Under the pieces are notes generated by a model. That model saw only the letters and a list, made by a program, of their open reading frames with translations, did no database searches and had not been told where the DNA came from. A stretch of 64,000 bases of DNA from Burkholderia sp. BCC1644 (GTDB lineage: Bacteria; Pseudomonadota; Gammaproteobacteria; Burkholderiales; Burkholderiaceae), in NCBI RefSeq assembly GCF_902833225.1, contig NZ_CADFEI010000007.1, positions 352,915 through 416,914 on the forward strand. Reading direction: 5' to 3'. This document shows, in pieces, positions 14,887 to 21,332 of the stretch. Within the stretch, counting starts at the first letter, position 1. Each line of letters starts with the position of its first letter. The position numbers were made by a program, and so were the translations under genes.

Positions 14887-15483
14887 ATGTTCGAAATCAA
14901 AGACAGTACCCTCGCCAAGATCGTCAGCTGCACGAACGTTTCCGAGAAGCACGGCGCCGAGCGCGTTCCCGCGATCTCGGTCGGCCTCTACATCGTCGGC
15001 GGCGGTGAGCTACTCGACATGTTCGACGTCGCGCTGCGCGGCATGCTCTACCGCCGCCCGCAGCCGAAGCCCGGCGAGCTCGAAATGGAGCACGACGGCC
15101 TGACCGAGCTGCGCTTCCCGTACATGCGCAACCTCGTGTGGGACCGGAACTACGAGGGCTACCTGCTGCGCTTCCACATCGGCGCGACCGGCGCCGAGGA
15201 CGTGCTGCTCGCCGAGTGCGGCCTGAAGGACATCCGGTTCACCACGCAGGAAGGCGGCTCTGTCGGCGTGCACTTCAAGATCACCGCGCACCCGAAGGAC
15301 GACGAGGACCACGGCAAGATCGCGCGCCGCGTGCAGCAGGAGATCGGCATTACGCTGACGCCGCCGGATGGGTACGTCGATCCCGATCTGTTCGGCCGGC
15401 CCGACAGCAACGCAAGCGACGAGCACCACCCTTTCGCCGGCTCGGACCTCGACACACAGCCCGAAGAGGCAACTGAGCAGTGA
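14887..15483 (+). CDS. Phage protein with acidic tail in the recombination cassette
   Basis: 198 residues, beta-rich (PAISVGLYIVGGGELLDMFD), with a core YEGYLLRFHIGATGAEDVLL and a disordered acidic C-terminus rich in Asp/Glu/Ser. GGAG precedes the start. No domain is recognised. Size, beta content, acidic tail and position after RecT and exonuclease genes resemble phage single-strand binding proteins, but no OB-fold signature is certain. Confidence 0.68.
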   Translation: MFEIKDSTLAKIVSCTNVSEKHGAERVPAISVGLYIVGGGELLDMFDVALRGMLYRRPQPKPGELEMEHDGLTELRFPYMRNLVWDRNYEGYLLRFHIGATGAEDVLLAECGLKDIRFTTQEGGSVGVHFKITAHPKDDEDHGKIARRVQQEIGITLTPPDGYVDPDLFGRPDSNASDEHHPFAGSDLDTQPEEATEQ

Positions 15484-15667
15484 CCCACCAGCCGCGCGGC
15501 ACCCGTCGCGCGGCAACCCAAGCTTCAACGGTGGGTGCTCGGGTGACGGGTGGGCGCCGTCACAACGCCAACAGGTCTGCAGCGCGGCGCTTTCATGCAA
15601 CCAGCTGCCACATGCTAGCCGAGCACCCAGCCATTGAGGCTTGATCTACTGATTTAGAGGATGCGAC
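15484..15667. other. Intergenic stretch before the methyltransferase gene
   Basis: 184 bases without a convincing gene. It holds short GC-rich inverted repeats (GCGCGGC around 15494-15517). A GTG-started frame of about 37 codons near its middle lacks a ribosome binding site. A GAGGA at 15658-15662 serves the GTG of the methyltransferase. Confidence 0.5.
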
Positions 15668-16456
15668 GTGCCTGCGTACTACAACGAGCACGACCCATAC
15701 GCCGCGCAGTGGCTGCGCAACCTGATCGCCGCCGGGCACATCGCTCCTGGCGACGTCGACGAACGGAGCATTGAGGATGTCCGACCTGATGACCTGCGAG
15801 CCTACGACCAGTGCCATTTCTTCGCCGGAATCGGCGTCTGGTCGCACGCGCTTCGACGCGCCGGGTGGCCCGATGACCGACCTGTTTGGACTGGTTCCTG
15901 TCCGTGCCAACCTTTCTCCGCGGCAGGCAAAGGAACTGGGTTTGATGACGAGCGGCACCTTTGGCCTGCGTGGTACTGGCTCATCGGTCAGCGCCGACCT
16001 GTCGCAGTTCTTGGCGAGCAGGTTGCAAGCGCTGCCGGGCTCGGTTGGCTTGATCGAGTTTGCGCCGACCTCGAGGACGCGGACTACGCCTGCGGGGCGG
16101 TCGATTTCTGCGCTCGCCGCGTCGGATTTCCGCTTCGGCGGTCGCGCCTTTTGTTTATGGCCCACCCCCACCGTCAACGACAGTCGCGGCGGCCGCAACC
16201 GAACCGCCGTGCGATCGAACTCGAACAGTGCGCATCACGACGGAGTCACGTTGGTGGATGCAGCGCGGCTGCACTGCCTGACTGGCGAGATGCTGTCGGC
16301 GCCGACGGAAATCGTCGGCTGCTTGAACCCGGCACTGAGCCGCTCGTTGATGGGTCTGCCGGCCACGTGGGACGACTGCGCGCCTACGGCAACGCGATCA
16401 ACGTTGCGGCCACCACGCAATTCATCCTCGCCGCGCAAGACATCCTGACCACCTGA
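15668..16456 (+). CDS. C5 cytosine DNA methyltransferase (Dcm-like)
   Basis: 262 residues from a GTG with GAGGA five bases upstream. Motif I FFAGIGVWSHALRRAGW (51-67) binds AdoMet. The catalytic Cys80 lies in TGSCPCQPFS. The motif VI position has GEQV (116-119) instead of ENV. An RRSR of motif VIII lies at 157-160, and motif X YGNAI is at 240-244 near the end. The enzyme is short, with a compact target-recognition region, as in other phage C5 enzymes. Methylation would protect phage DNA from restriction. Nearly all of it is overlapped by a second reading frame (15777-16448). Confidence 0.88.
   Translation: MPAYYNEHDPYAAQWLRNLIAAGHIAPGDVDERSIEDVRPDDLRAYDQCHFFAGIGVWSHALRRAGWPDDRPVWTGSCPCQPFSAAGKGTGFDDERHLWPAWYWLIGQRRPVAVLGEQVASAAGLGWLDRVCADLEDADYACGAVDFCARRVGFPLRRSRLLFMAHPHRQRQSRRPQPNRRAIELEQCASRRSHVGGCSAAALPDWRDAVGADGNRRLLEPGTEPLVDGSAGHVGRLRAYGNAINVAATTQFILAAQDILTT
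15777..16448 (+). CDS. Overprinted protein within the methyltransferase gene, 223 residues
   Basis: A complete open frame in another phase lies inside the C5 methyltransferase gene. GGAG (15765-15768) stands eight bases before its ATG. The protein reads like a known phage family: an N-terminal MSDLMTCEPTTSAISS, then LSPRQAKELGLMTSGTFG, an S/L-rich ADLSQFLASRLQ, WPTPTVNDSRGGR, and C-terminal LNPALSRSLMGLPATWDDC. From memory, such Ser/Thr-rich proteins accompany Dcm-type genes in many phages. Its DNA gives YGNAI in one frame and APTATR in the other. Function unknown. Confidence 0.68.
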   Translation: MSDLMTCEPTTSAISSPESASGRTRFDAPGGPMTDLFGLVPVRANLSPRQAKELGLMTSGTFGLRGTGSSVSADLSQFLASRLQALPGSVGLIEFAPTSRTRTTPAGRSISALAASDFRFGGRAFCLWPTPTVNDSRGGRNRTAVRSNSNSAHHDGVTLVDAARLHCLTGEMLSAPTEIVGCLNPALSRSLMGLPATWDDCAPTATRSTLRPPRNSSSPRKTS

Positions 16457-16469
16457 GGACCACACCACC

Positions 16470-17294
16470 ATGACCACCGAAAATAGCCGCGCTGATGCGC
16501 TGACGGACGAGCAAGCGTCCCCGACCGGAATCGTTACACCGCTGACGATGGTGATCGTCTCCTACGGCGGCGGCACCGACAGCACGGCGATGCTCGGCCT
16601 GATGGAACGGATCGGCATCCGCCCCGACCAGATCACGTTCGCCGACACCGGGAGCGAAAAGCCGCACACGTACGAGTACATCAAGCTCGTCAACGAATGG
16701 TGCAAGAAGGTCGGATTCCCGGAAATCGAAATTGTTAGATGGATCGACCGCCAAGGGCGCACCCGTGTGCTCCATCAAGATTGTCTCGACCAGAAGACGC
16801 TTCCGAGCGTGTGTTTCGGCTTCAAGGGCTGCTCGACGAAATACAAGATCCAACCGCAGGAACGACGGGATCGCGAAGACCCGAGATGTCAAGCAGTGTG
16901 GGCTGCAGGTGGTTTGGTCGACAAGTTCATCGGGTACGAAGCCGGTGAAGAACGCCGGATGCGCGGCCCCGACGAAAAGTATCGGTACCACTATCCACTT
17001 ATCGATCATGGCCTCGAACGCGAGGACTGCATCGACATGATCACCGGAACGATGGGGCTCCCGCGTGCCGGGAAGTCGGCGTGCTTCTGCTGCGGCAACA
17101 GCAAGAAAGCCGAAGTCGCGCAGCTCAAGCGCCAGTATCCGGTGTTGTTCCAGACCGCGATCAGGATGGAGCGGAACGCGGTATTGACGTCAGTCAAGGG
17201 GCTTGGGCGAAGTTTCGCGTGGGGCGATCTGAAAGACGAAGACGTGCCGGCCTACGAACCGGATCACGACATGCCGTGCGGCTGCTATGAGTGA
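16470..17294 (+). CDS. PAPS-reductase-like ATP-pyrophosphatase family protein
   Basis: 274 residues. The P-loop-like SYGGGTDSTA (31-40) is the SGGxDS motif of the adenine nucleotide alpha-hydrolase fold shared by PAPS reductases and DndC. A metal or Fe-S ligand set may come from CFGFKGCSTKYK, SACFCCGNSKK and the terminal CGCYE. TGAGGA precedes the ATG after a 13-base gap from the methyltransferase. Phage members of this family lack a settled role; sulfur metabolism or nucleic-acid modification are the main possibilities. Length and motif are intact, so it is probably active. Confidence 0.82.
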   Translation: MTTENSRADALTDEQASPTGIVTPLTMVIVSYGGGTDSTAMLGLMERIGIRPDQITFADTGSEKPHTYEYIKLVNEWCKKVGFPEIEIVRWIDRQGRTRVLHQDCLDQKTLPSVCFGFKGCSTKYKIQPQERRDREDPRCQAVWAAGGLVDKFIGYEAGEERRMRGPDEKYRYHYPLIDHGLEREDCIDMITGTMGLPRAGKSACFCCGNSKKAEVAQLKRQYPVLFQTAIRMERNAVLTSVKGLGRSFAWGDLKDEDVPAYEPDHDMPCGCYE

Positions 17295-17304
17295 GGAGAA
17301 AGCA

Positions 17305-18660
17305 ATGACGACGAAACCCGCATCCCCTGTCGAGCAGCCCGCAGCAGCGCCGATCAGCCTCGAAGGGTTGCGCCGGACTATCCTCACTCCGCGCGCGATC
17401 ATGCGCGATGAGGACGGCATGGTGAATCATCCGGCAGTCCCGGCCCTCGACGAGGACGTGAACTACGAAACTTTCTTCGCCGCTTTCGGAATTGAGTCCG
17501 TCTTCATCCATATGGAGAACGACGTCGATTGCGACACGTACGAGAAATATTTCGCATCCAACAGCCCGGACTGCAGCATGTGGACGCCGAGCAGCCCGCA
17601 CGGCGATGGCTGGTTGTTGCTCGAGATCTACGACACCGAGGATGGCCCGGTCGCGCTGTATGTGCGCGAGAAGAAACCCGAGTCGATGCGCGACCGCCGG
17701 AAGCGTGAAGAACAGGAACGTCGTGCCGCCGCACCCTCGCCGGCGGACGAGCGGGCGGCACTGATGTGCGAGCGCCTGCGCGCGATGGATTTGGGAACGT
17801 CCCGCGAGGCGGCAGACTTGATCGAGGAACTTGCCGCCCGCGCCGCATCAGCCACTGAGACGGGGGCGGAAGGGGAGAAGCCGACCGCGTGGGTCCGCTT
17901 CCGCAGCGACGGCGGCTTCGAAGGCCCGATCATGGACAGCGACGAGCGCATGTGTGACACGCGTCGCAAGTCGGGAGCATGGACGCCGCTTTACGGCTCG
18001 CCCGCTATGGCGGTGGAAACGGTGGAATGGCGCGAACTCACCCGCCGACTGTATGTCGAGCTGTTCTATTGCGATCAGCAGATGACGGGCGGCCGGCGGC
18101 CGAAATGGACGCAAGGAGCAGAAGTTCGTGACGCGCTGCGAGACGCGAAAGCGGCACTTGAGGCCGCCCCGCAGCCCGCGCAGGCCACGTACGACGGCAA
18201 CCACGTCGAGAACCATTGCACCGAGTGCGGCCAGTACGAAAGCGAGTGCGCGTGCGCGCAGGCAGACGCTCGGGAGGGACTGACGGAGCCGCACTCTGAC
18301 GACGTTGCCGTGGATTCGTTCGCAGCCGTCATGAAGCACAAGCTCGCGTTGGCCCGTGACAAGGGCCGCAGTGGGTGGGAAACGTGCAGCCCCGCCTACC
18401 TGTCGCGGATGCTGCATGAGCACGTCGAGAAAGGCGATCCGCGTGATGTGGCGAATCTCAGCATGATGCTCTGGCATCACGGTTCGCCCATTACCAGGCC
18501 GGCGGCCCATCCGGGCGAGCCGGAGCCGCGCGCCGAGGTGACGCCTTTGAAGGTCGAGCGCCACAGCGACATGTCCGTCCTCGTCGTATTCAGCTCATGT
18601 CGTCAGGCGTCTGTATTCGAGAAAGAGATCGCCGCCCGCGCAGGAGACGCCGCATGCTGA
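17305..18660 (+). CDS. Multi-domain phage protein, 451 residues
   Basis: The ATG at 17305 has GAGGAG seven bases upstream; an earlier ATG at 17287 lacks one. The protein is a string of modules: an N-terminal acidic domain (to about residue 120), a helical linker (RDRRKREEQERR), PTAWVRFRSDGGFEG with SGAWTPLYG (about 195-230), a Cys cluster CTECGQYESECAC (about 306-318), and a C-terminal KHKLALARDKGRSGWETCS...LHEHVEKGDPRDVANLSMML module. The last two kinds of module recur, shuffled, in Burkholderia and enteric phage early proteins. Function unknown. Confidence 0.72.
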   Translation: MTTKPASPVEQPAAAPISLEGLRRTILTPRAIMRDEDGMVNHPAVPALDEDVNYETFFAAFGIESVFIHMENDVDCDTYEKYFASNSPDCSMWTPSSPHGDGWLLLEIYDTEDGPVALYVREKKPESMRDRRKREEQERRAAAPSPADERAALMCERLRAMDLGTSREAADLIEELAARAASATETGAEGEKPTAWVRFRSDGGFEGPIMDSDERMCDTRRKSGAWTPLYGSPAMAVETVEWRELTRRLYVELFYCDQQMTGGRRPKWTQGAEVRDALRDAKAALEAAPQPAQATYDGNHVENHCTECGQYESECACAQADAREGLTEPHSDDVAVDSFAAVMKHKLALARDKGRSGWETCSPAYLSRMLHEHVEKGDPRDVANLSMMLWHHGSPITRPAAHPGEPEPRAEVTPLKVERHSDMSVLVVFSSCRQASVFEKEIAARAGDAAC

Positions 18661-18839
18661 CCGACGTCGAAGTGTTCGCGATCCGCGCGGCCGGGCTGCC
18701 CGAGCACCTGCGCGAGAATCTGTATCCGGAGCTGGCGCCGCGCTGCGAGTACTGCGACGGCACGGGCGACGTGCACGACGCGACCGGCGAATGGCGCGGC
18801 GTGTGCACGGCGTGCATCGGGACAGGAGACGCATCGTGA
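18654..18839 (+). CDS. Small DnaJ-zinc-finger-like protein, 61 residues
   Basis: AGGAGA stands before the ATG, which overlaps the previous stop. The C-terminal half has two CxxCxGxG-like repeats (CEYCDGTGD and CTACIGTGD) as in the DnaJ zinc domain. This predicts one bound zinc. It overlaps the DUF4031 gene by four bases. Confidence 0.7.
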   Translation: MLTDVEVFAIRAAGLPEHLRENLYPELAPRCEYCDGTGDVHDATGEWRGVCTACIGTGDAS

Positions 18840-19252
18840 CCGTCTACGTCGACGACATGTACCTGCACGAGATGGGCGAGTACAACAGCCCGTCTGGGCG
18901 CGTGTACAAGATGTCGCACATGATCGCGGACACGCGCGAGGAGCTGGTCGAGATGGCGCGCGCGATCGGCCTGAACACGCGCCATATCCAGAAGCGCGGC
19001 ACATACAGCGAGCACTTCGACATCGCGAAGGTAAAGCGCGAACTGGCGATCGGGCACGGCGCCGTGCAGATCACCATGCGCCAGTGCTCGGCGATGTGCG
19101 TGCGCCGGCGCGCCACGGGCGAACTCGGCAGGCCAGACGAGGCCGAGGCGTGGCGCGATGCACAGTTCGCCGCGCGCCGCGCGCAGCTCGCCACATACGC
19201 TGATGATGCGCAACGCGCGTTCGCTGCCGACCTTCCTGGAGCGCCGGCATGA
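18836..19252 (+). CDS. DUF4031 protein
   Basis: 138 residues, GTG start overlapping the previous stop. It opens VTVYVDDMYLHEMGEYN and continues MSHMIADTREELVEMARAIG, a typical DUF4031 profile. A GTYSEHFDIAKVKRELAI stretch follows. Such genes are widespread in phages and plasmids and resemble small nucleotide-binding or hydrolase-like folds, but no activity is established. The C-terminus is an Ala/Arg-rich helix. Confidence 0.82.
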   Translation: MTVYVDDMYLHEMGEYNSPSGRVYKMSHMIADTREELVEMARAIGLNTRHIQKRGTYSEHFDIAKVKRELAIGHGAVQITMRQCSAMCVRRRATGELGRPDEAEAWRDAQFAARRAQLATYADDAQRAFAADLPGAPA

Positions 19253-19494
19253 CGCGGCCCTACCCCGCCAACCTGACACCGGCCCTCGGCCGCGTGCTCG
19301 GCATGATGGTCTGGGAGACCGGGCCGATCGCGCACGCGTTGCGCGCCGCCGGACACGCGATCGAGCGGGTGCCCGAGGCCGAGCAGGCTGCGGTGCTCCA
19401 CTGGCTCACTGGCTTCGCGCTCGAGCACGGCGCGGACTGGGAACGGCACGCGGCCGCCGCGCTGCACGTGCTCACCGAGTCACGAGGAGACTGA
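19249..19494 (+). CDS. Phage hypothetical protein, 81 residues
   Basis: Helical protein (MTRPYPANLTPALGRVLGMM at the start) with no domain recognised. It overlaps the DUF4031 stop by four bases and precedes the 118-residue gene by two bases. Confidence 0.66.
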   Translation: MTRPYPANLTPALGRVLGMMVWETGPIAHALRAAGHAIERVPEAEQAAVLHWLTGFALEHGADWERHAAAALHVLTESRGD

Positions 19495-19496
19495 GC

Positions 19497-19853
19497 ATGG
19501 GTCGTCCGATTCTGTCCAGGGAGCTGTCTGCCGCCAACCTGTTCGCGCGGATGAAGCCCGGGCGCACGTACTCGGCCTACATGATCGCCGCGAAATTCCG
19601 GGTGCCGACGAAAGCTGTCCGGCCGATTCTTGACGTGCTCATCGCGTCGGGCCGGATCGAGCACAGCCATGCGCTCGCGAAGACTCTCGGCTTCCGGCGG
19701 CCTGGGAAGCAACAGAAAGAAGCGCCGCCGCCCGCGCTCGGCACGAGCTTCGCCGCGCCGCCCACACCCCCGAACCTGAATTCCACCCTGACCGGCTACG
19801 AACGCGAGATTCGCGGCTGGGTCGAACTGTGTATGACGACGAGGTCGCGATGA
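19497..19853 (+). CDS. Phage winged-helix-like protein, 118 residues
   Basis: ATG after GGAGACTGAGC. Residues about 10-60 (LFARMKPGRTYSAYMIAAKF with VPTKAVRPILDVLIASGRIE) look like a winged-helix DNA-binding fold. The second half is Pro-rich and likely flexible. It lies next to the DUF4224 and integrase genes, where a role in integration control is plausible but unproven. Confidence 0.68.
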   Translation: MGRPILSRELSAANLFARMKPGRTYSAYMIAAKFRVPTKAVRPILDVLIASGRIEHSHALAKTLGFRRPGKQQKEAPPPALGTSFAAPPTPPNLNSTLTGYEREIRGWVELCMTTRSR

Positions 19854-20056
19854 GCATCGTAACGAACGACGAATTGATTGAGCTGACCGGCGGCCTGAAA
19901 CAAGGCGCCGCGCAGACTCGCTGGATCAAGAAAGCGCTCGGCATCGACGCGCCGCGAAAGGCTGATGGCCACCCGTTCCTGACCTGGGAACAGGTCAACG
20001 GCCGGGATGAGCCGCGCCAACGCAAATCGACCATCAACTGGCAAACCGCAGCATGA
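19850..20056 (+). CDS. DUF4224 protein, probable excisionase-type helper
   Basis: 68 residues. The pattern MSIVTNDELIELTGGLKQGA, then RWIKKALGIDAP, GHPFLTWEQV, matches DUF4224, a small winged-helix-like family regularly found just before phage tyrosine integrases. It overlaps the integrase ATG by four bases. A recombination-directionality role is inferred from this conserved partnership. Confidence 0.8.
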   Translation: MSIVTNDELIELTGGLKQGAAQTRWIKKALGIDAPRKADGHPFLTWEQVNGRDEPRQRKSTINWQTAA

Positions 20057-21087
20057 AACGAACGAAAAATATCCTCCGCGACGGCCTCCTGCCGCGCATG
20101 GAGGCGATCCCACGAAAGAAAGGGATCAGCTACCGATATCACGTGCCTGGCGGGAAGCCGATCGGGCTCGGCATGGATAAGGTCGCTGCGATCCGGAAGG
20201 TGCTCGACATCATCGGCGCGGCTGGCGACACCGGCACGATCGGGAAGCTGTGGGAGGAGTTCAAGGAGACGGACCGCTGGAAGCGCTACGCGCCGGATAC
20301 GCGGAAGGATTACGAGCAATGCGCCGGTCCGCTGCTCCTGCGCTTCAAGGACGCGCGCGCATCCGACATCGAAGCGCCTGACGTCGCGCGCTACCTGCGA
20401 AAGGAGCGCAAGGATGCGCCGGTGCGCGCGAACCGCGAGATCGCCCTTCTCTCGAACCTCATCGGACTCGCGATCGAGTTCGGACAGGCGAAGATGAACC
20501 CGTGTCGCGAAGTTCGGCGCAACGAGGAGCAGCCGCGCACGGAAACTGCGGATCCGGCGGACTTCAAGGCGTTCACCGACTGGCTCGCGGCGCAAGGCGG
20601 TCAGCGCGCGATGGTCGGCATGGCGGCCGAGTACGCCGCGCTCGCCGGCAACCGCAAGATCGAATTCCTCGACCTGTCGTGGCCGCAGGTCGACCGCAAG
20701 GCCGGGCACATCCGCGTGAAGCGCGCGAAGCAACGCGGCAAGAAGCGCGGCGAGGTCATCGAGCAGATCGAAATCACGCCGCCGCTCGCCGCTCTGCTCG
20801 ACCGCCTGGAAGCAATCCGCGGCGACAGGGAATGCCTCTACGTCTTCACGACGAAGTTCGGCACGCACTACACGCGCGATGGCTTCAAGGGGTTCTGGGG
20901 GAAGCTGCTGAATGCGGCGATCGATGCGAAGGTCGTCGAGCGCCGCTTTACGTTCCATGACCTGCGTGCATATTACGCGACGCAATTTAAGCAGGAGCGC
21001 GGAACGCTTCCTGACCTGCACGCCAATCCCGCGACGACGGCGCGTGTCTACGATCGAAACAAAATCGTAAAGCGGAAGGCGCTGTGA
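20053..21087 (+). CDS. int: Phage tyrosine integrase
   Basis: 344 residues. The catalytic domain shows box I GNRKIEFLDLSW with the first Arg, a Lys-rich beta hairpin (RVKRAKQRGKKRGE), box II FHDLR, a His in LHANPATTARVY and the nucleophile Tyr in that same stretch. The N-terminal part carries an arm-binding and core-binding domain (IGKLWEEFKETDRWKRY region). Its 3' end lies next to tRNA-His, the expected attachment gene. It is the last gene of the rightward operon. Confidence 0.95.
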   Translation: MKRTKNILRDGLLPRMEAIPRKKGISYRYHVPGGKPIGLGMDKVAAIRKVLDIIGAAGDTGTIGKLWEEFKETDRWKRYAPDTRKDYEQCAGPLLLRFKDARASDIEAPDVARYLRKERKDAPVRANREIALLSNLIGLAIEFGQAKMNPCREVRRNEEQPRTETADPADFKAFTDWLAAQGGQRAMVGMAAEYAALAGNRKIEFLDLSWPQVDRKAGHIRVKRAKQRGKKRGEVIEQIEITPPLAALLDRLEAIRGDRECLYVFTTKFGTHYTRDGFKGFWGKLLNAAIDAKVVERRFTFHDLRAYYATQFKQERGTLPDLHANPATTARVYDRNKIVKRKAL

Positions 21088-21106
21088 ATTCCATTTTGTG
21101 GAATTC
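21086..21106. repeat. Inverted repeat at the integrase 3' end
   Basis: GAATTCCA and TGGAATTC form 8-base arms around a 5-base spacer. A third TGGAATTC occurs at 21166-21173, ten bases inside the attachment end. These may be integrase arm sites, which is inferred only. Confidence 0.6.
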
Positions 21107-21114
21107 CAAAACAA

Positions 21115-21146
21115 AAACGGCACTGTCTTTTTGAACAGTGCCGTTT
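21115..21146. terminator. Bidirectional terminator between integrase and tRNA-His
   Basis: A perfect 12-bp stem (AAACGGCACTGT / ACAGTGCCGTTT) with A- and T-rich edges works in both directions. It ends the integrase transcript and, on the other strand, the tRNA-His transcript. Confidence 0.85.
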
Positions 21147-21159
21147 CTAACTACTTGAT

Positions 21160-21215
21160 ACCGCTTGGAATTCTTTGGGGTGGCTGATGGGACTCGAACC
21201 CACGACGACAGGAAT
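21160..21215. other. Probable attachment-site region at the tRNA-His 3' end
   Basis: The tRNA 3' half lies at the border between phage and chromosomal genes. Phages that use tRNA genes usually carry a copy of the 3' end as the crossover core. The tRNA is intact, so the duplicate core should lie at the unseen left end. Confidence 0.6.
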
Positions 21216-21252
21216 CACAATCCTGGACTCTACCAACTGAGCTACAGCCACC
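21176..21252 (-). tRNA. tRNA-His (GTG)
   Basis: 77 bases including the encoded CCA. The anticodon loop reads TTGTGAT (anticodon GTG). Acceptor GGTGGCT pairs with AGCCACC, and the extra 5' G typical of tRNA-His is encoded. TTCGAGTCC forms the T loop. It is read leftward, toward the prophage. Confidence 0.97.
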
Positions 21253-21304
21253 ACTGATACTGCTTACTTCGCTTCGCTGTTTTGTTTCAGCAGCGAAGAA
21301 CAAG

Positions 21305-21332
21305 ATTATACGAAGTCTTTTGAATCTTGCAA
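21305..21332 (-). promoter_or_regulatory. tRNA-His promoter inside the dusA 3' end
   Basis: Minus-strand TTGCAA (21327-21332) and TATAAT (21305-21310) are 16 bases apart. The -10 element overlaps the dusA stop codon. A hairpin-forming leader lies between it and the tRNA. Confidence 0.7.

Larger units (their letters stand above)
1..21180. mobile_element. Right-hand part of a lambda-like prophage integrated at tRNA-His
   Basis: The segment carries a phage terminase, replication genes, an immunity region with divergent promoters, recombination genes, a DNA methyltransferase and a tyrosine integrase whose end lies 88 bp from the 3' end of tRNA-His. Gene overlaps of the ATGA and GTGA type dominate on both strands, unlike the chromosome to the right. 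Two operons diverge from the immunity region at 8213-9614. Packaging genes lie leftmost and run out of the window at base 1, so head, tail, lysis genes and the left attachment site are outside. Whether the prophage is complete cannot be judged here. Confidence 0.93.

Noticed and set aside
15531..15645. Short GTG frame of about 37 codons before the methyltransferase
   Set aside because: No ribosome binding site, biased composition and no neighbour overlap.
15668..16456. Methyltransferase region read as one gene broken by a frameshift
   Set aside because: Frame one alone carries motifs I, IV, VIII and X in order, so it is intact. Frame two runs in parallel over the same bases.
16470..17294. 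Complete phosphorothioate (dnd) or BREX/PglX-type defence system
   Set aside because: Only the PAPS-reductase-like gene is present; no DndA, B, D, E or other required partners are seen.
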